64,000 nucleotides of DNA from Formicarius rufipectus (Eukaryota > Chordata > Aves > Passeriformes > Formicariidae). Location of the stretch: assembly GCA_013399695.1 (NCBI GenBank), contig VXAU01003995.1:1089333-1153332 (forward strand). The letters are read 5' to 3'. Below the pieces are notes generated by a model. That model worked only from the letters and a program-made list of their open reading frames with translations, did no database searches and was not told the origin of the DNA. Both the position numbers and the translations under genes were made by a program. Below, piece after piece: positions 13,763 through 26,250 of this stretch (the first letter of the stretch is position 1; the number at the start of each line of letters is the position of its first letter).

Positions 13763-13876
13763 ACATAGAATTATTTAGTTTAGAAAAGGGCTTTAAGATC
13801 ATTGAGTCCAACTGTTAACACAGAACTGCCAAGTCCACCACTAAACCATGTCCCCAAGCGCCCCATCCACAGATGT
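13763..13876 (-). mobile_element. CR1 LINE 3' fragment
   Basis: Complement of the CR1 tail: CATAGAATTATTTAGTTTAG, then GATCATTGAGTCCAACTGTT and CCAAGTCCACCACTAAACCA. It lies in or just after the FGL2 3' UTR. Confidence 0.85.
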
Positions 13877-15420
13877 AGCAACCATGTAATGAGCAACATT
13901 CTTGCTCTTTTTGCCCCCTCCATTCAAACTCAAGATCCTGCTGTTGTTTGTGTGAGAAGGGAGCCACTATGTAGCTTACTGCACATTTATACAGGCAGGT
14001 GGACAGGTAGGAGGAGGACACACCAAGAAGAAAACATGGCTTTGCCTTAATGCCTCCAAATACATCTGAAGAGTTTTCAGCACCATTTTGCTTTCTCCTG
14101 AATCTTTTAGGTAGACCAAACGTTACAAGATGCTCTTGTAGAAACTCAAGCTCCCATTCAAATACTTCTCAACCTAGATATCATTAGACCCTAAAATGAC
14201 AAGAAATATTATAAATATTTTGAAATACATAAAAAGACTGTTGTCCATATTTTTAGAGTATCCTTTTCACAGCCACAGAAACACAAAACCCCACAGGCAA
14301 TTCTAAGCATAAAAAGAGACTATGCAATGAAAGACTTGTTTTCTAATATGTAACAGATGAAAAAAATCAAATTGTCAGATACTTCAGGAAGTGCAAATTA
14401 GAAATACAGTTATTAAAGCTCATGCTGTAGATAGTGAGCACAAATCTGACTACATGTATGTAGGCCATGTCTCTACCAACACAGTGACCAACACTCTGAG
14501 TGGAGTGCAATTTATCTCAGCAAGAGGCTGTGCTACTGTCTTGCTTAAACCACTCTTGAGATGCAGAAGAACTACATTAAGGTTGTATTTCTTAACTAGT
14601 TTAAGTGTGGTTGTTGCTAGCATAGACTTTTCAGTTCAAAGAGACATTAAAAAAAAATTATAAGTATACATTGGATCTTATACTTCACAAATATTACCTT
14701 TACTGTCTTTTTAAGATTATAACAAAGCTATTAAGGTTATAAGTTATGCAAATGAAGAACACTGGCAATTGCTAAATTGTAAAATATTAATATATATTTT
14801 AAAGAAGTAAATACTTTGGAGGAGAATTCAAGTATAATTTGGTTTATTATATTTCCATTTTAAAGAGCAGTGAAGAAGTTTAATTGCAAGATGTATAATC
14901 TTTGTTTGAGAATATGTTTTGAAGCTATAGGATATTTATTTTGGGATAAAAAAGAATCGTCTAAACAAAACAAACAAAAAAGCAATTTATGAAGTACTGG
15001 TTAAAAGAGCAAATATCTAATTGCATATGATTATATTAATCATTTTGCATTAAATGCGCAATTTGCTCCTATTCACTCTATGGTAACTAGATGACTTACA
15101 GATCTACAAGCTTCTACTTGAATGTGTCTTTCCTGCTAAGTTGCTATAAGAGAAACTATTCTTTTTAAATCCTTGTTTAAAGTAAACTTCTAAACCATGG
15201 AATTTTTAACAGAATAAGGAAATGTGACTAATCTCACCTGCAAAAGCCTTGTCTGATGTCTCTAAAAAAAGAAAGGAAAAGGAAGTGTAGTGCTGTTACA
15301 CAAATTTGAATATTACCTTCCTGGAACTGCTGTAGATGAATCTTTGTCAATGTGTACTAGTTTTACAATGTGTAACTCCATCTGCTTGTTGAAAACATTA
15401 TTTTTGTTCCTCCTTGGTGT

Positions 15421-15426
15421 AATAAA
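15421..15426 (+). terminator. Candidate FGL2 poly(A) signal (distal)
   Basis: AATAAA lies after a T/G-rich stretch (TTTTTGTTCCTCCTTGGTGT) about 2.35 kb after the stop, with T/G-containing sequence downstream. It would give a 3' UTR of a length similar to mammalian FGL2. Confidence 0.4.
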
Positions 15427-15440
15427 ATTATGCCACACTG

Positions 15441-18400
15441 TTAAAGCTGTACTACTGTCATAGATGTACATGGGGACTATAAATTGTCTTAAATAGTTTT
15501 AATGATTTTCTGTAAAAATGGAAGCAACAAGAAAACACAGATAACCAACACAGATCACTATGTGACATGCCAGGAGAGCAATTGCTAGGAATTAGAGTTT
15601 CTCAGAGATCTGTTCTGTGACACTTCACCTGCCAGATAACACCAAAGGCTGAAATCTCAGACATTTTTTTGAAACTATTCATGTTTTGGAACAGGAAAAA
15701 AGTAATTGTGCAAGGAGGGGTTTATAAAACCTCTATATTTAAGATGAAAGAGAAGAAGAAAACTAATCTATTTTGACCTTTCAGATCATGTGCAAGTGTC
15801 ACCAAAGCTTGTGAACACAAATATTACCCCAAATTAAAGCATATGATTAAAGCACTTGGTCTCTGACTAAAGCTTAGTAATTAAATTTTTTGATTTACAA
15901 AAAACAGGTAACACTGATCATCATATGTGGTTTTAACCTTGTTCATATTTAAACTGTGAATTTTAATGACGATTACTAACAGTGGGTTTGCCGTGCAAAT
16001 CTCCTATGGGTCGTTTCCAAAAAAATAAAGACACAAACCCATCTGTTCAATGTGATCAGCCAAGCAAACTGTAATGTCTTGGCTTTCGATGCATTGCTTA
16101 AACAAAACCAAAGAAGTACCAGAAAATAAAAAACCAAACCACAGAAGAAATGAAAAGAAGGTTTGAAAGGAGTGATGTTTTTTCCTTCCCTTTTTAATGC
16201 AAATACCTGTTTCCCTAATGGTGCTTATTAGGAAAGACTGTGGTCAAACTTGGAGTGAGTTGAGAACAGGTAACTTGATAAATTGATGGAAAACAAACTT
16301 GCTTGTACTGATTATTTGGAAAACAAATTAAGATGGTTCTCAATCCCTTGCTTCCATACCTAGACCCCTGTCTATAAATTAAACCAAACAAAAGAAAAAA
16401 GTGCCAAATTTACTTAGCTTCTATGACTTACATATCATAGGAAAATCAAAACAGGAAGGATATGATCTTGAGTTTCATAGAGAAAAAAGATGAGAAAATA
16501 ATTACATATTGAAAGAGTATTTAAAAAAATTTAAAATTTGTTCAGTGAATTATTTTTTTTTCAGAAAATAAGAGAAAATAGTACATATGCACCTGAAGAT
16601 ATTGGCAAAAGTTTAAAAAAAATTTGTCTAAGTAATACCATACACAAGCCCTCCTAAATGCAAATATTTCACTTACTAAACCGATCTTCTTCATTCACAG
16701 CTTTAATTAATTTTTATGAAGTTATAATTCTTCTGCCAGAAGTTAATTTGGCTGTGAACCTCAATGGTAACCAGAAACAGAAAACAATGTTTTAAGATGA
16801 TGTGTCCAAGTTTCACACAAGTCATGAGAACAGGGTATGAACCAATATTAATTTTCAAGTCTTGATTCATCAGATTTTTCTGATCTCAGGAAAAGAAGAA
16901 TCCATTTGGAAAATAATAACTGGAAAAATATCCCGAATTACCTAATTATGTTCATATAATCCAGACAAACTGTACATTTAATTAAGAATATATTTCTACA
17001 GCAATAGTATGCCATCATTTAGAATTACACAGTAGAAAATAATTGCAGACTTTACACACTCACATTTAAGCAATTACATGGAATTAATGATCCACTTTGA
17101 GAAACAGAAATTTTCATGCCTTTCTGCAGACAAAGGACAAAAGTCTCTCTGCATCACTCTGCAGTTCAACCTCCATATGCTAAACCCAAATATAAGGATT
17201 CTTCCTCATGCAGAGTTTCAGGGCTCTGTTAATTTAGGTGTATTTGGACACAGGTGCTTTTGAGTAAGTAAATCAGAAATTCCCTTTTTAACATTTAAAG
17301 TAACCTCATCTGTATAACAGATGATTCTCCACCACAGGTCATTTTTATTGAATATATGATTGGTTAACATTGCTCTGGCTTCCTCATCCCATGGTTGTGC
17401 TGACATACAAGGCCAAGTAGAGTCAATTTTAGTACAAGATTGCCCTGCCTCAAACCCATATTTTGGGTGAGAAAACAGGAAGAGGGAGACAGCTTTGGAA
17501 AACAACAAAGCAATATGCTTATCAAGTCTCAAGAGTATCAGGAATGGTTGAGAAAAGGCCAAAATGAATGAAGATGTTACAGTTAAGGCTATTTCTTCTC
17601 CTAGTCGCACATCTTTAGGGAGCTGCGGTTCCTCTGTGTGGCAGGAAATCTGCACTTGACTTTATAACAACATAGAAAGAACAAAACACCATAAATGCTT
17701 TTTGAACAGGCTTTTCAGAAATGAACAGAGCCACCACCTGCTTTGCAGTAGTTTAAATGCATCCAACAGCTTCCTGGCCTTGTTCCCTCACAATGTCACC
17801 TGCCAGTGGTAAAAAGAACCTCTCCAATAGAAAGAGCATGCTACACTGGCTCTGTTCTCATTCCTGCTGTTTGAGGCACCTGCAATTCTCCTCACTGCTC
17901 TACAGCTTTTTTTAGAACAATCAGCTTTCCTACTGCAGCCACCGACTTTAACCTTTACTGGTGCTCACTTGTGGGAAGCTGTTGCAAAAACCCACACTTC
18001 AGCTTACAGACACATTACCATCCCCAGCTGACTTCCCAAGTGACCATATCAACAAAGTTAAAAAAGGTTTATTTAATTAGCAGTCAGATTCCTGTGGGCA
18101 GAGGAATGTGGAGAAACATCTGTCTTAACTGTCTGTGCCAACATGTTTATAAGCTTTTTTGTTGTGCCAGGAGCCTTTGGAGCGTGTAACGTGGAGTGTG
18201 CCAGGATCAGCTTAAGTTTGAAAATGTTGTTTGCATTCAACAGCTGTGTTAAGATTTTTACATCTTTGATAGAGCGCATACATGTTTGGGGAGTACTGAA
18301 ACAAATTATCCACTGCTATGGTTACCACGTAAAAACAGACTGATGACCAGGCTTGATAATAAAAAATAACAAATACATTACAGGATGTGTTGGGGAAAAG

Positions 18401-21400
18401 AAATTACATTGATGCTCATGTAAAAAAAAAAAAATTAAAAATTCTGTCTTAATCTACCAAGGTAGTTTTTCAAGAAGATTTTTCATTTAAGATGTATTGA
18501 CTTTTTTTAAACAGAAAGTTGTTTACACCTACTATTTAAACTAAGGAGAGAATTAAAAAATGGTTTGTTAGTAAAAGAAATTAGAAAATATTTTTTAGAG
18601 TGGCATTGTTAGATGTCATTATGCCACTAAAGTAATATATGAAATATTGATTCCTAGTATTTATATTTGAAAGTTGTAGCCAACCTTTCTGTGACTTTCT
18701 CTTCTTTCATGCAGCACAGATGACAAAAATGATAGGTGTCTTTCTCCCCTTAAACCACATCCAAACACTGAACACAAGCAGCACTCTATGTCTTTAAAGT
18801 TCTTCCGGCTGGAATAACATGAATCAGCATCAGATAAGCAGAAACAAAATTTGCCTGAGAAGTTTTTGTCATGATACTGCTGATTTTTCGGTAGACATGG
18901 AGATTTTGTTCTATGTTTCCAGCAGGATCAGGATTTTGGTTAACATATTTATTAGTAGTTCAACCACTTTTGGCAGTCAAGGGTAGTTAGTTCATTAATC
19001 TCAGAAAGACTCCGAGTTTCAAAATAGTAGTGAAAAACATTCATGAAAGGTTTTTTCTGTTTCCTGATGGATGATGGCAATAGGACACCTGGACATCAGC
19101 AAAAAGAAATGCATACATGATAGTGACAATTTCCACCAAAAGAAGTAGCATATAGGATACAGAATTCAATAGTTTGCAATAGACCAATCGGGAAAATCTC
19201 CCAAAGGAGTTTATTCTCCTGCAGCTTTAGATTTAGCACATAAACGGATGATGTTCTTTAGCAGAAAGGGACTATTGTGGTACTTTCTAAACAAGGTACC
19301 CGCTCATTGAATCTGGCAGATAGTAAAGCACTTTCCATTCACAAGGCTGTTTTTTCACAGAATTAATGGCTGTCTCAGAACACCCACTGCAAAGACAGAC
19401 AAGATAAACGTTGCAGACTCATTTTTCTAGTATGGTTTTAAAAATGGATGTACACATTTGACTGAACTATATTTCTAGCCAAGAACATAGCAACACAAGG
19501 AAGGGAAAGAAAAAGCAAGACATCACTTTGAGTAAAAAGACCTCAGACTGGGAGAAGATACCCACCATTTGATTTATCTCTTCTTTGGTTTTATTTTCCA
19601 GAAAAGGAAGAGCTTGTGCCTAACTTATAAATAAACACAATTAACTAAACAGAATTAAAGTATATTAGGCTCCATTTCTCCTTCTAACTGAAAGAACCTC
19701 AAGAGTATCAGTTTTTGCATCGCCTCTTGAATCACACAGATGAACCAGTAGATTTTGCCATCCATTCATCAACTTTAATAAATCTTAGAAATTTTGCAAA
19801 AAAAAAAGTGGAAAGAAAACTGTTCCTGGAGTGTAGCTGTCAATGATTCACTATCAAATTGGGAAGATGTGTAGAATAAGGCTCTTTTTTTGTGTTTGGG
19901 GTTGTGATTTGGGTAACAAAACCAAAATGAAGCAACATAAGAGGATTTGAAAACTGTAACAGATTACAAACTAAACATCAACTGCATCGTTATGACAATG
20001 GATGTCTTATTTATTTATGTTTCCGTTAAAACTGGATCAGGTGGATTAAAGGAAAGCATAACCTAAGTGTCCGGAGAGAATATAATGTTTCTATGCAGGA
20101 CAGAGAAGGGCAAAAATTACAGGGACAGAAATAAAGAGAATGGGCAGGAGGCAATTTGTTAATCAATATATTTTACTTTTATTCTGCCTAATCTTCTCAT
20201 TTTGAGCATTTAATCCAGTTTAGTGTCATGCTCTATTGCCCTTTCTACTCAAATGACAATTTCAGTTTGTCTACTGCTTTAGGAGTAACAAAGTGCTGTA
20301 ACAAGGATGATAAAAGGATAAAGGGAGAGGTTAAATGTATTATATTAGCATCTGTTGCAAAAAAACATAAGTTTGAAGGCAAAGGATGAGTATAAATCCA
20401 GACTATTCTGTTCAAACTAACAACTATTAAAATATTCATTTACTAAAATTAATGACTTTTGAAATTTAGACAATGTACATGAGAAAAATCACTAAATTTT
20501 TTGCTGCCTTTTAAAATCAGATTACACATACATGCTCTATAATGCACTAAAATCAAAATGAAAACAGCATAATTTAATGCATCTTAATGTAGCATTTACC
20601 CAAGTAATATATTACTTCTGTCACACAGGTGAGGAAATGTAGTTTTCCATGAAAGTTCTTAGCATGATGGACCTAACACTGGCAGAAAACATGATACAAG
20701 GAAAGATTCACAAATCAAAACAATTCAATTAATCAAGGGTTATAGCAAATGTCTTTATTTCAAGGACATAATGACAATAGCTCAAAGAAGTGGAAAGTTC
20801 ATTTTGTAAATGTATGGCAGTCCCCTAACCAACAGAATCGGCTGATGTCAACTTGGTGATAAACACTCTGTGAAAAGAAGCAACCCTTGGTGAAAATAAG
20901 CAAGTCATGATTAACTGAGTGGCTTTTGTTCAAATCTGTCAAGTTTTTAATAATTTTACCTAACCGAGAAAGCTAAACAATGCAACTATGTTATTAAAAA
21001 CTGAGAGTGTGCATGTTTGACATCTTTCTCTTTATATGTTGGCGTATCTGCTATTTACATAATAAAACTAAGACTGACTTACCTGGAAGAGGTAATTGGA
21101 GAATGTGCATTCTCCAATAAATCTTAAAATGACAAAAGATGACCCTTCTGATATGCAGGCACAAATGACTAGTGAATAAAACTGAGACAAAATCATACAA
21201 TTCTGCTTCTGTGGAAAAATCCCGAAGCTATTCCAAGAAGTTGAAGCAAGTGTCAATGCAACAGCCTCTATGGTGACAAAAGTCATATATTTATCCCTGA
21301 ATTATGTATAAAGTTCAAGAAAGGAAAACAAACACGTCAGTGGGAAGAGAAGAACTGTGAATAAGTGATGAAAAGCCAAACTCACCCCTAAAGGACAAGT

Positions 21401-23123
21401 ATGAACTGTTAAAAATTATGGTAAGAATAAATGAGTCATAGTTCCCTTTTAAAAATTGACAAAATGACTGAAAGACCTCATTTATGAAATATTATGCAAA
21501 TTTCTTACTTTGGTTTTCCACAGCAGTTTTTTTCCTGAGTTGGAACAACATCTAATACTAAGGTTACCCTGTATTTCCCATTAATGGCTTACAACAAATT
21601 AGCCTTAAATTTGATATGCAGATTAACCTCTTTGGAAATGCCAAACAACCTAATAATTTTCTAGAATAAGTCTAGAAAAGGAAATTTTCACCAGGAAAAC
21701 AAACCAGAAATGTGGAATATCTTGTACTGGGCATATGCTTCTTTTTGATTTAACAAAAATTCAACCACAACTGAAAAACTACAGACAAATTACGAGAGTA
21801 ACTGGAAAATCAATCCCCAAAGTGCAGTTTCCATACTTTCAGAAGACATGAGGATTTCTGTAAGGTGAGAGTTCAGCTCTCTGTGAGAGTTGAGTTGTCC
21901 TGGACTTTTGCAACTGCTTTGGCCTGTGAAGAAAGGGGGTTTGTGTTGCAACAATACTGGAAGCTGTGGGCTCAACATATGCTGGCACTGGACTGAAAGC
22001 AAAGACCTCTGTCCCTCCTGTATCTGCCTCTTGAATGCAAAAGGGATTAGAGTGACAGACTGTGTAGCCTCATGCTATGTTCAGTATGATTTAACGGCAG
22101 GATAGGGGAAGGACAGTTCAATTTTCCCCTTCACTACAAATTCTCATCTCTTTCTTTCTACTGACCTTGGGTTCCAGGCAGAGAATGAGAGTTGGGCAAG
22201 CAAACTAGTCTGAGAGATCCAAACTGGAAAGAGCCCAAGGTAAAGCAATTTTAAGTAAGAACTTTGAGGAAAACATGGAGTATGAACAAAGTCTGCTAAG
22301 GATAAAAGAGAGATGTACATTTTTATTGTAAAGACAGGAGAGATTGACTGCTCTCCACTGTCACTGTGGGAAAGGCAAGAAGAGAGTTGCATTATTCACT
22401 CCAAAAGAAATTTAAACTGGCATTTAGGGAAAACTTTTTTTTTAAACTCTGGCAATGATGAAATGCTGAAAAAGGATACACAAAGAGTTATCTCATCAAT
22501 TAGAGTTTTAAAGAACAAATTAGACAACTGTCTGCAGAAGATCTACTTCAGTGTAAACTTTGGATTAGATATCTCTCAATGACTCTTCTGCCATTACACT
22601 TTCAAGGATTTAATTTCATAAGTATTTGATATCTTATATTCTAAAATATTTCTAATATTCTAAAAATTTCCTTGCCACAGAAAATTCTGCAAAAGAAACT
22701 GAGTTCCAAAAGGTTTCTTCTACCATCATCAGTTACCAGTGCCTCAGGAGCCACTTATTTGGGATTTTTCCTGCAGCTATGAAGCCTTTCTAAAAATCAT
22801 GATGCAATTACCTCTATAGCCAGAATACTCTAAGACCAAAAATAAGACCTCTCTATTCTCATTCCCCTTAAGGCCATGACCACTGAAAAAAATAATATGG
22901 TTATCTATTAAGCCCAGCATCCCTGACAAGAATATGCCTTATGCATTTACTGCTTTGCAACATTTTCTTACCACTTCGAAAAAAGTCAGAGAAGACATAG
23001 GGAAGCTACAGATAGCCTATGGTAATAACCTTCAATTGTTAACAACAAAATATATACTTCACATTACTATATTTGGACACAATGTGCACTGTTACAGACA
23101 GAGAAAGCTGGGGCACATGGTAC
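15441..23123 (-). other. Intronic DNA between FGL2 and the CCDC146 coding exon
   Basis: AT-rich sequence with no recognisable exon. It contains a 145-codon minus-strand open frame at 17218-17655 without homology that I recognise, and an isolated strong minus-strand splice donor at 21083 beside a short inverted repeat. Confidence 0.55.
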
Positions 23124-23281
23124 CTCATCTATACACTGAAATGAAGGACTTGCAGTTACATCAGTGGATCCCTCATCTTGGCTATAAATTGTTGGAGTCA
23201 ATCGTTGATCATTCTCAGTTGCAAATTCTGTGTCATTGGAACTGGAACTTTCTTCACCAGCCTGGCTCATTGTCTTAAGTT
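23124..23281 (-). CDS. CCDC146: Probable first coding exon of CCDC146 (minus strand)
   Basis: Read on the minus strand, an acceptor TTTTTCCTAG (23291-23282) opens the exon. Eleven 5' UTR bases follow, then ATG at 23270-23268 with A at -3, and 49 codons end in phase 0 at GATGAG|GTACCA. The peptide is acidic and serine-rich (MSQAGEESSSSND at the start) and ends in ASPSFQCIDE. As I recall, that ending resembles the N-terminal segment of CCDC146 just before its coiled coil. Position supports the name: FGL2 is nested antisense in a CCDC146 intron in mammals. CCDC146 is a centriole and microtubule-associated coiled-coil protein needed for the sperm flagellum. The following exons would lie to the left of the window. 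Identity is inferred from context plus a short peptide. Confidence 0.6.
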
Positions 23282-23570
23282 CTAGGAAAAATACCAAAAT
23301 ACAGTTCATTAGATCCAGGGGTGTATATGACTGTGTAAGATAAATGTGTAGTGTAAAAAACACAACGTTAACATCTGAGGCCCATGTTCAAACAACAGAA
23401 GTCACAAGTCAGGCCTGATGTTACAACTTCATGAAAGACTTGTAAGAGGTTGAACTATCACTCTGTCATTCCTTTGAGTATTCTTAAAATCCTTTAAGAG
23501 ATGGCTATGCTATCATCACATAAATGTTAGACAAAATGTAAAACAGTGTTTCTTAAAGAACACACATTGA

Positions 23571-23740
23571 GCAATACGTTTAGGCTGGAAAAGGCCGCTG
23601 GGGTTATCTAGTCTAATCTCCTGCTCAAAGCAGGGATAACTCCAAACCTAAATTGACTTACTTAGGGCTTTTACCAGCTGAGTTTGAATATCTGAGGAGT
23701 CTAGTCATTTCCTTCAGACTGGTCTTCATATAGAAAATCC
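23571..23740 (-). mobile_element. CR1 LINE fragment
   Basis: GGCTGGAAAAGGCCGCTGGG, then TCTAGTCTAATCTCCTGCTC and AAAGCAGGG are a diverged CR1 complement. It lies about 290 bases upstream of the CCDC146 exon acceptor. Confidence 0.75.
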
Positions 23741-25548
23741 CCAAGTGGAAGGGACTCCTACAGGTGTAACTGCTATGAACTTTGTTGTTTCCATAGAACT
23801 AATTCAGGAATGTGTTTGCCCTTTTTCTCTATTCAACATAAGCCCACCCTTCAGTGTCATTCAGCCTTTCACATAACATATGGGAGACCTTTCTCTTTTC
23901 TCAAAGAGAGCTTGTTATTATAAATCAAGGACAATCAAAACTGCAATAAAATTAAGAAGAAATTTTAGTCTATTTCAATAGTATATACCAGATATCTCCA
24001 ATGAACCAGCCAGAACAATTTTGCATTTCACAGCCAGAGAGCTGACAGTCAAGAAAAACATAATTTCTTTTTATAATTGTGGTGGGAAAATAGATACAAA
24101 AATGCTGGTTTTTATTCGCCTTTTGAAAAGTCCATAAAGGTATTGAAAGTTAAACTGACAAGTTTATGACTTTCTTCAGTGCTGTTTGGAATTCCTACAT
24201 GAACATTTTGACTTTAGAGAGATTTCAGTGTCTGTATTTGCTTAGGGAAAAAAAAAAAAAAGCAATTCCATGATCCCTCCAGGAGAAATCAAAACATTGT
24301 GAAGCAACTGTAAACATCAGAGAGGCCAAGAAATAAACTCCGAATTACTGTACATAAACATGTATACACGTTTATAAATAGAGAGCAATTTTCATCTATA
24401 AAGAACTGTTGAATATTTTAGTATCTGCATCTCATTTTTGTGGCTGCATTCATTCCTCTAAAGATACTGGAAGAATTCAGGCAGAGGGAAAAGCACTATG
24501 GCAGAAACTCTAAGCAGAACAATGCCAAAACCTGAGAGTTTTATGGGTGTAGGCACTTCTGTCAATACTTGTATACGAAACATACAGTTGGCATAGTCAA
24601 AAATACACTTCCTCACAGTACAGTTGGACAAGAGTCCTCACCCAGACTCCAGTTTGTTGGGCAGTGAGAGAACAAAAAAAAGGATCTTCTGACTCTGAAA
24701 TGTTTATAATATTATGCTGAGACACAATTATAGATAGCTGAGACTGAGAAAAAACATTAGATAGCCTTAGCTAGTGCGACAAGCCCTTGTCTCCACTCTA
24801 TTTTAAGAGGGGACAGACTGTAACAAAACATGTATGTTTATGGGACACTGAAATAAGTTTAGCATTCTTCCATTACCTACTAAATAAATAAATTTAAAAA
24901 TCAGCTTCTACGAAACTAAATACATGAAATTCAAAAAGCAAAGTGGAAAATTTGTACCTTTGCAGTATCTGATAAATAAACTGGCTAACTGAAACAGAAA
25001 TGAAAGTTGGCATGATTTCTAACTTTACAAAATAGTTCAACAAATACAGATGTTTTCAAACTGTATAACTGCAAATAACATCACAGCCTTGATCCAAGAC
25101 ACAAAATTGCAGAGAACAGGAATTATAAGTCTGTTTTGGAACCCGAGTCAAATCAGGCTGAGAATTGTCTTGTGAAACAGCTTCAGGACAGCAATAACAA
25201 CAAAACTCTGAACGTCGATTGCCAAAAATTATTTCAGCATCTTTCGTTCAGTATTTCTCTAGCAAACAGCAATGTTCATACACAAGTCAGTGCAGAATCC
25301 AGGTAAAGTAACACTTTGTTGCATTGACTCCAGAGTTACAGATGCAAAAAGTAGTAAAATTTGATTCTGAACATAAAGAGATGCAGGTCCATGTATGAAG
25401 ATGCCTCGACTAGACTAATTAAGAATACACAAGGTTTGTAAAACTCTCTGTTGAGGGAAGCACACTTCAAATGACTGACTACATTAATGATGAACTGATC
25501 AACTACTGATGAACCCCTTTAAATTTTATTTTAATCCCTTGCATTTAC

Positions 25549-25770
25549 AGAATTAGAATCATAAACTCATTTAGTTTGGAAAAGATCCTTAAGATCTTTG
25601 ATTACAACTGTTAATCCTGCACTGCCAAGTCCGCCACTAAACCATGTCCTTAAGCACCACATCTACACATCTTTTAAATACCTCCAGGGATGGTGACTCA
25701 ACCACTTCCCTGAGAAGTCTATTCCAACTTCGGTGAAGAAATTTTTCCTAATATCCACTCTAAAACTCAA
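25549..25770 (-). mobile_element. CR1 LINE 3' fragment
   Basis: Complement of the CR1 3' end: AGAATCATAAACTCATTTAG, CTGCCAAGTCCGCCACTAAA, CCTCCAGGGATGGTGACTCA and TTTTTCCTAATATCC. It is the same subfamily style as the 13.8 kb copy. Confidence 0.9.
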
Positions 25771-25879
25771 AGTATTTATGCACATCTTCATGCTGCCTAC
25801 TTTTGCACATAAACCTTGAAAGATAAATGTTACTCTGAAAGACAATTGACTTAGCATTTCACACTGACCTAGTTTGAGA

Positions 25880-26250
25880 AATTATGTCACATAGTTGGAA
25901 CATAAGAACAGTGATATCAGACCAGACGCTGATCCAGCTCTGCATACTTACAGCCAACTGTGAATGCCTGGAGAGGGAAGTATCCACCAGTCACGGTGTG
26001 GTGATGCTTCCCTGAACACAACCCCTCTCTCCTTGAACTCATGCAAACTTCCAATATTGGCAAAATCCAGGGGAATGGAGATTTTGATTTTACGTCTGCA
26101 TGACACGAGTAACCAGTGATTCTTTTTGCTTTTGAATCTGGCTCCTTGATGCCATCTAGTTCTTTTACTGCATGAGTCACTAAACAATCACAATGTGTCC
26201 ATGCCACTAGGTTTATTTCTAATGTTGTATCTTCATTTGACATTCTGAAG
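25880..26250 (+). repeat. Ancient sauropsid interspersed repeat (family not named)
   Basis: CATAAGAACAGTGATATCAG then ACCAGACGCTGATCCAGCTC resembles the common reptile/turtle repeat that reads cataagaa...gggtcagacc...ggtccatctag. A later block (GATGCCATCTAGTTCTTTTA) fits its downstream part. It is strongly diverged, and a minus-strand open frame of 108 codons across it is probably incidental. Confidence 0.4.

Larger units (their letters stand above)
13070..15440 (+). other. FGL2: Probable FGL2 3' untranslated region
   Basis: This AT-rich sequence follows the FGL2 stop and has no coding potential. Canonical AATAAA hexamers occur at 13480, 13741 and 15421. Mammalian FGL2 mRNA has a long 3' UTR of a few kilobases, so use of the distal site is plausible. 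However, a CR1 fragment begins right after the 13741 hexamer, so the ancestral 3' end may be there. The exact end is not visible. Confidence 0.5.

Noticed and set aside
17218..17655. 145-codon minus-strand open frame in the intron right of FGL2
   Set aside because: No recognisable domain, no splice or promoter context and no coiled-coil character expected for CCDC146; its length is possible by chance in 64 kb.
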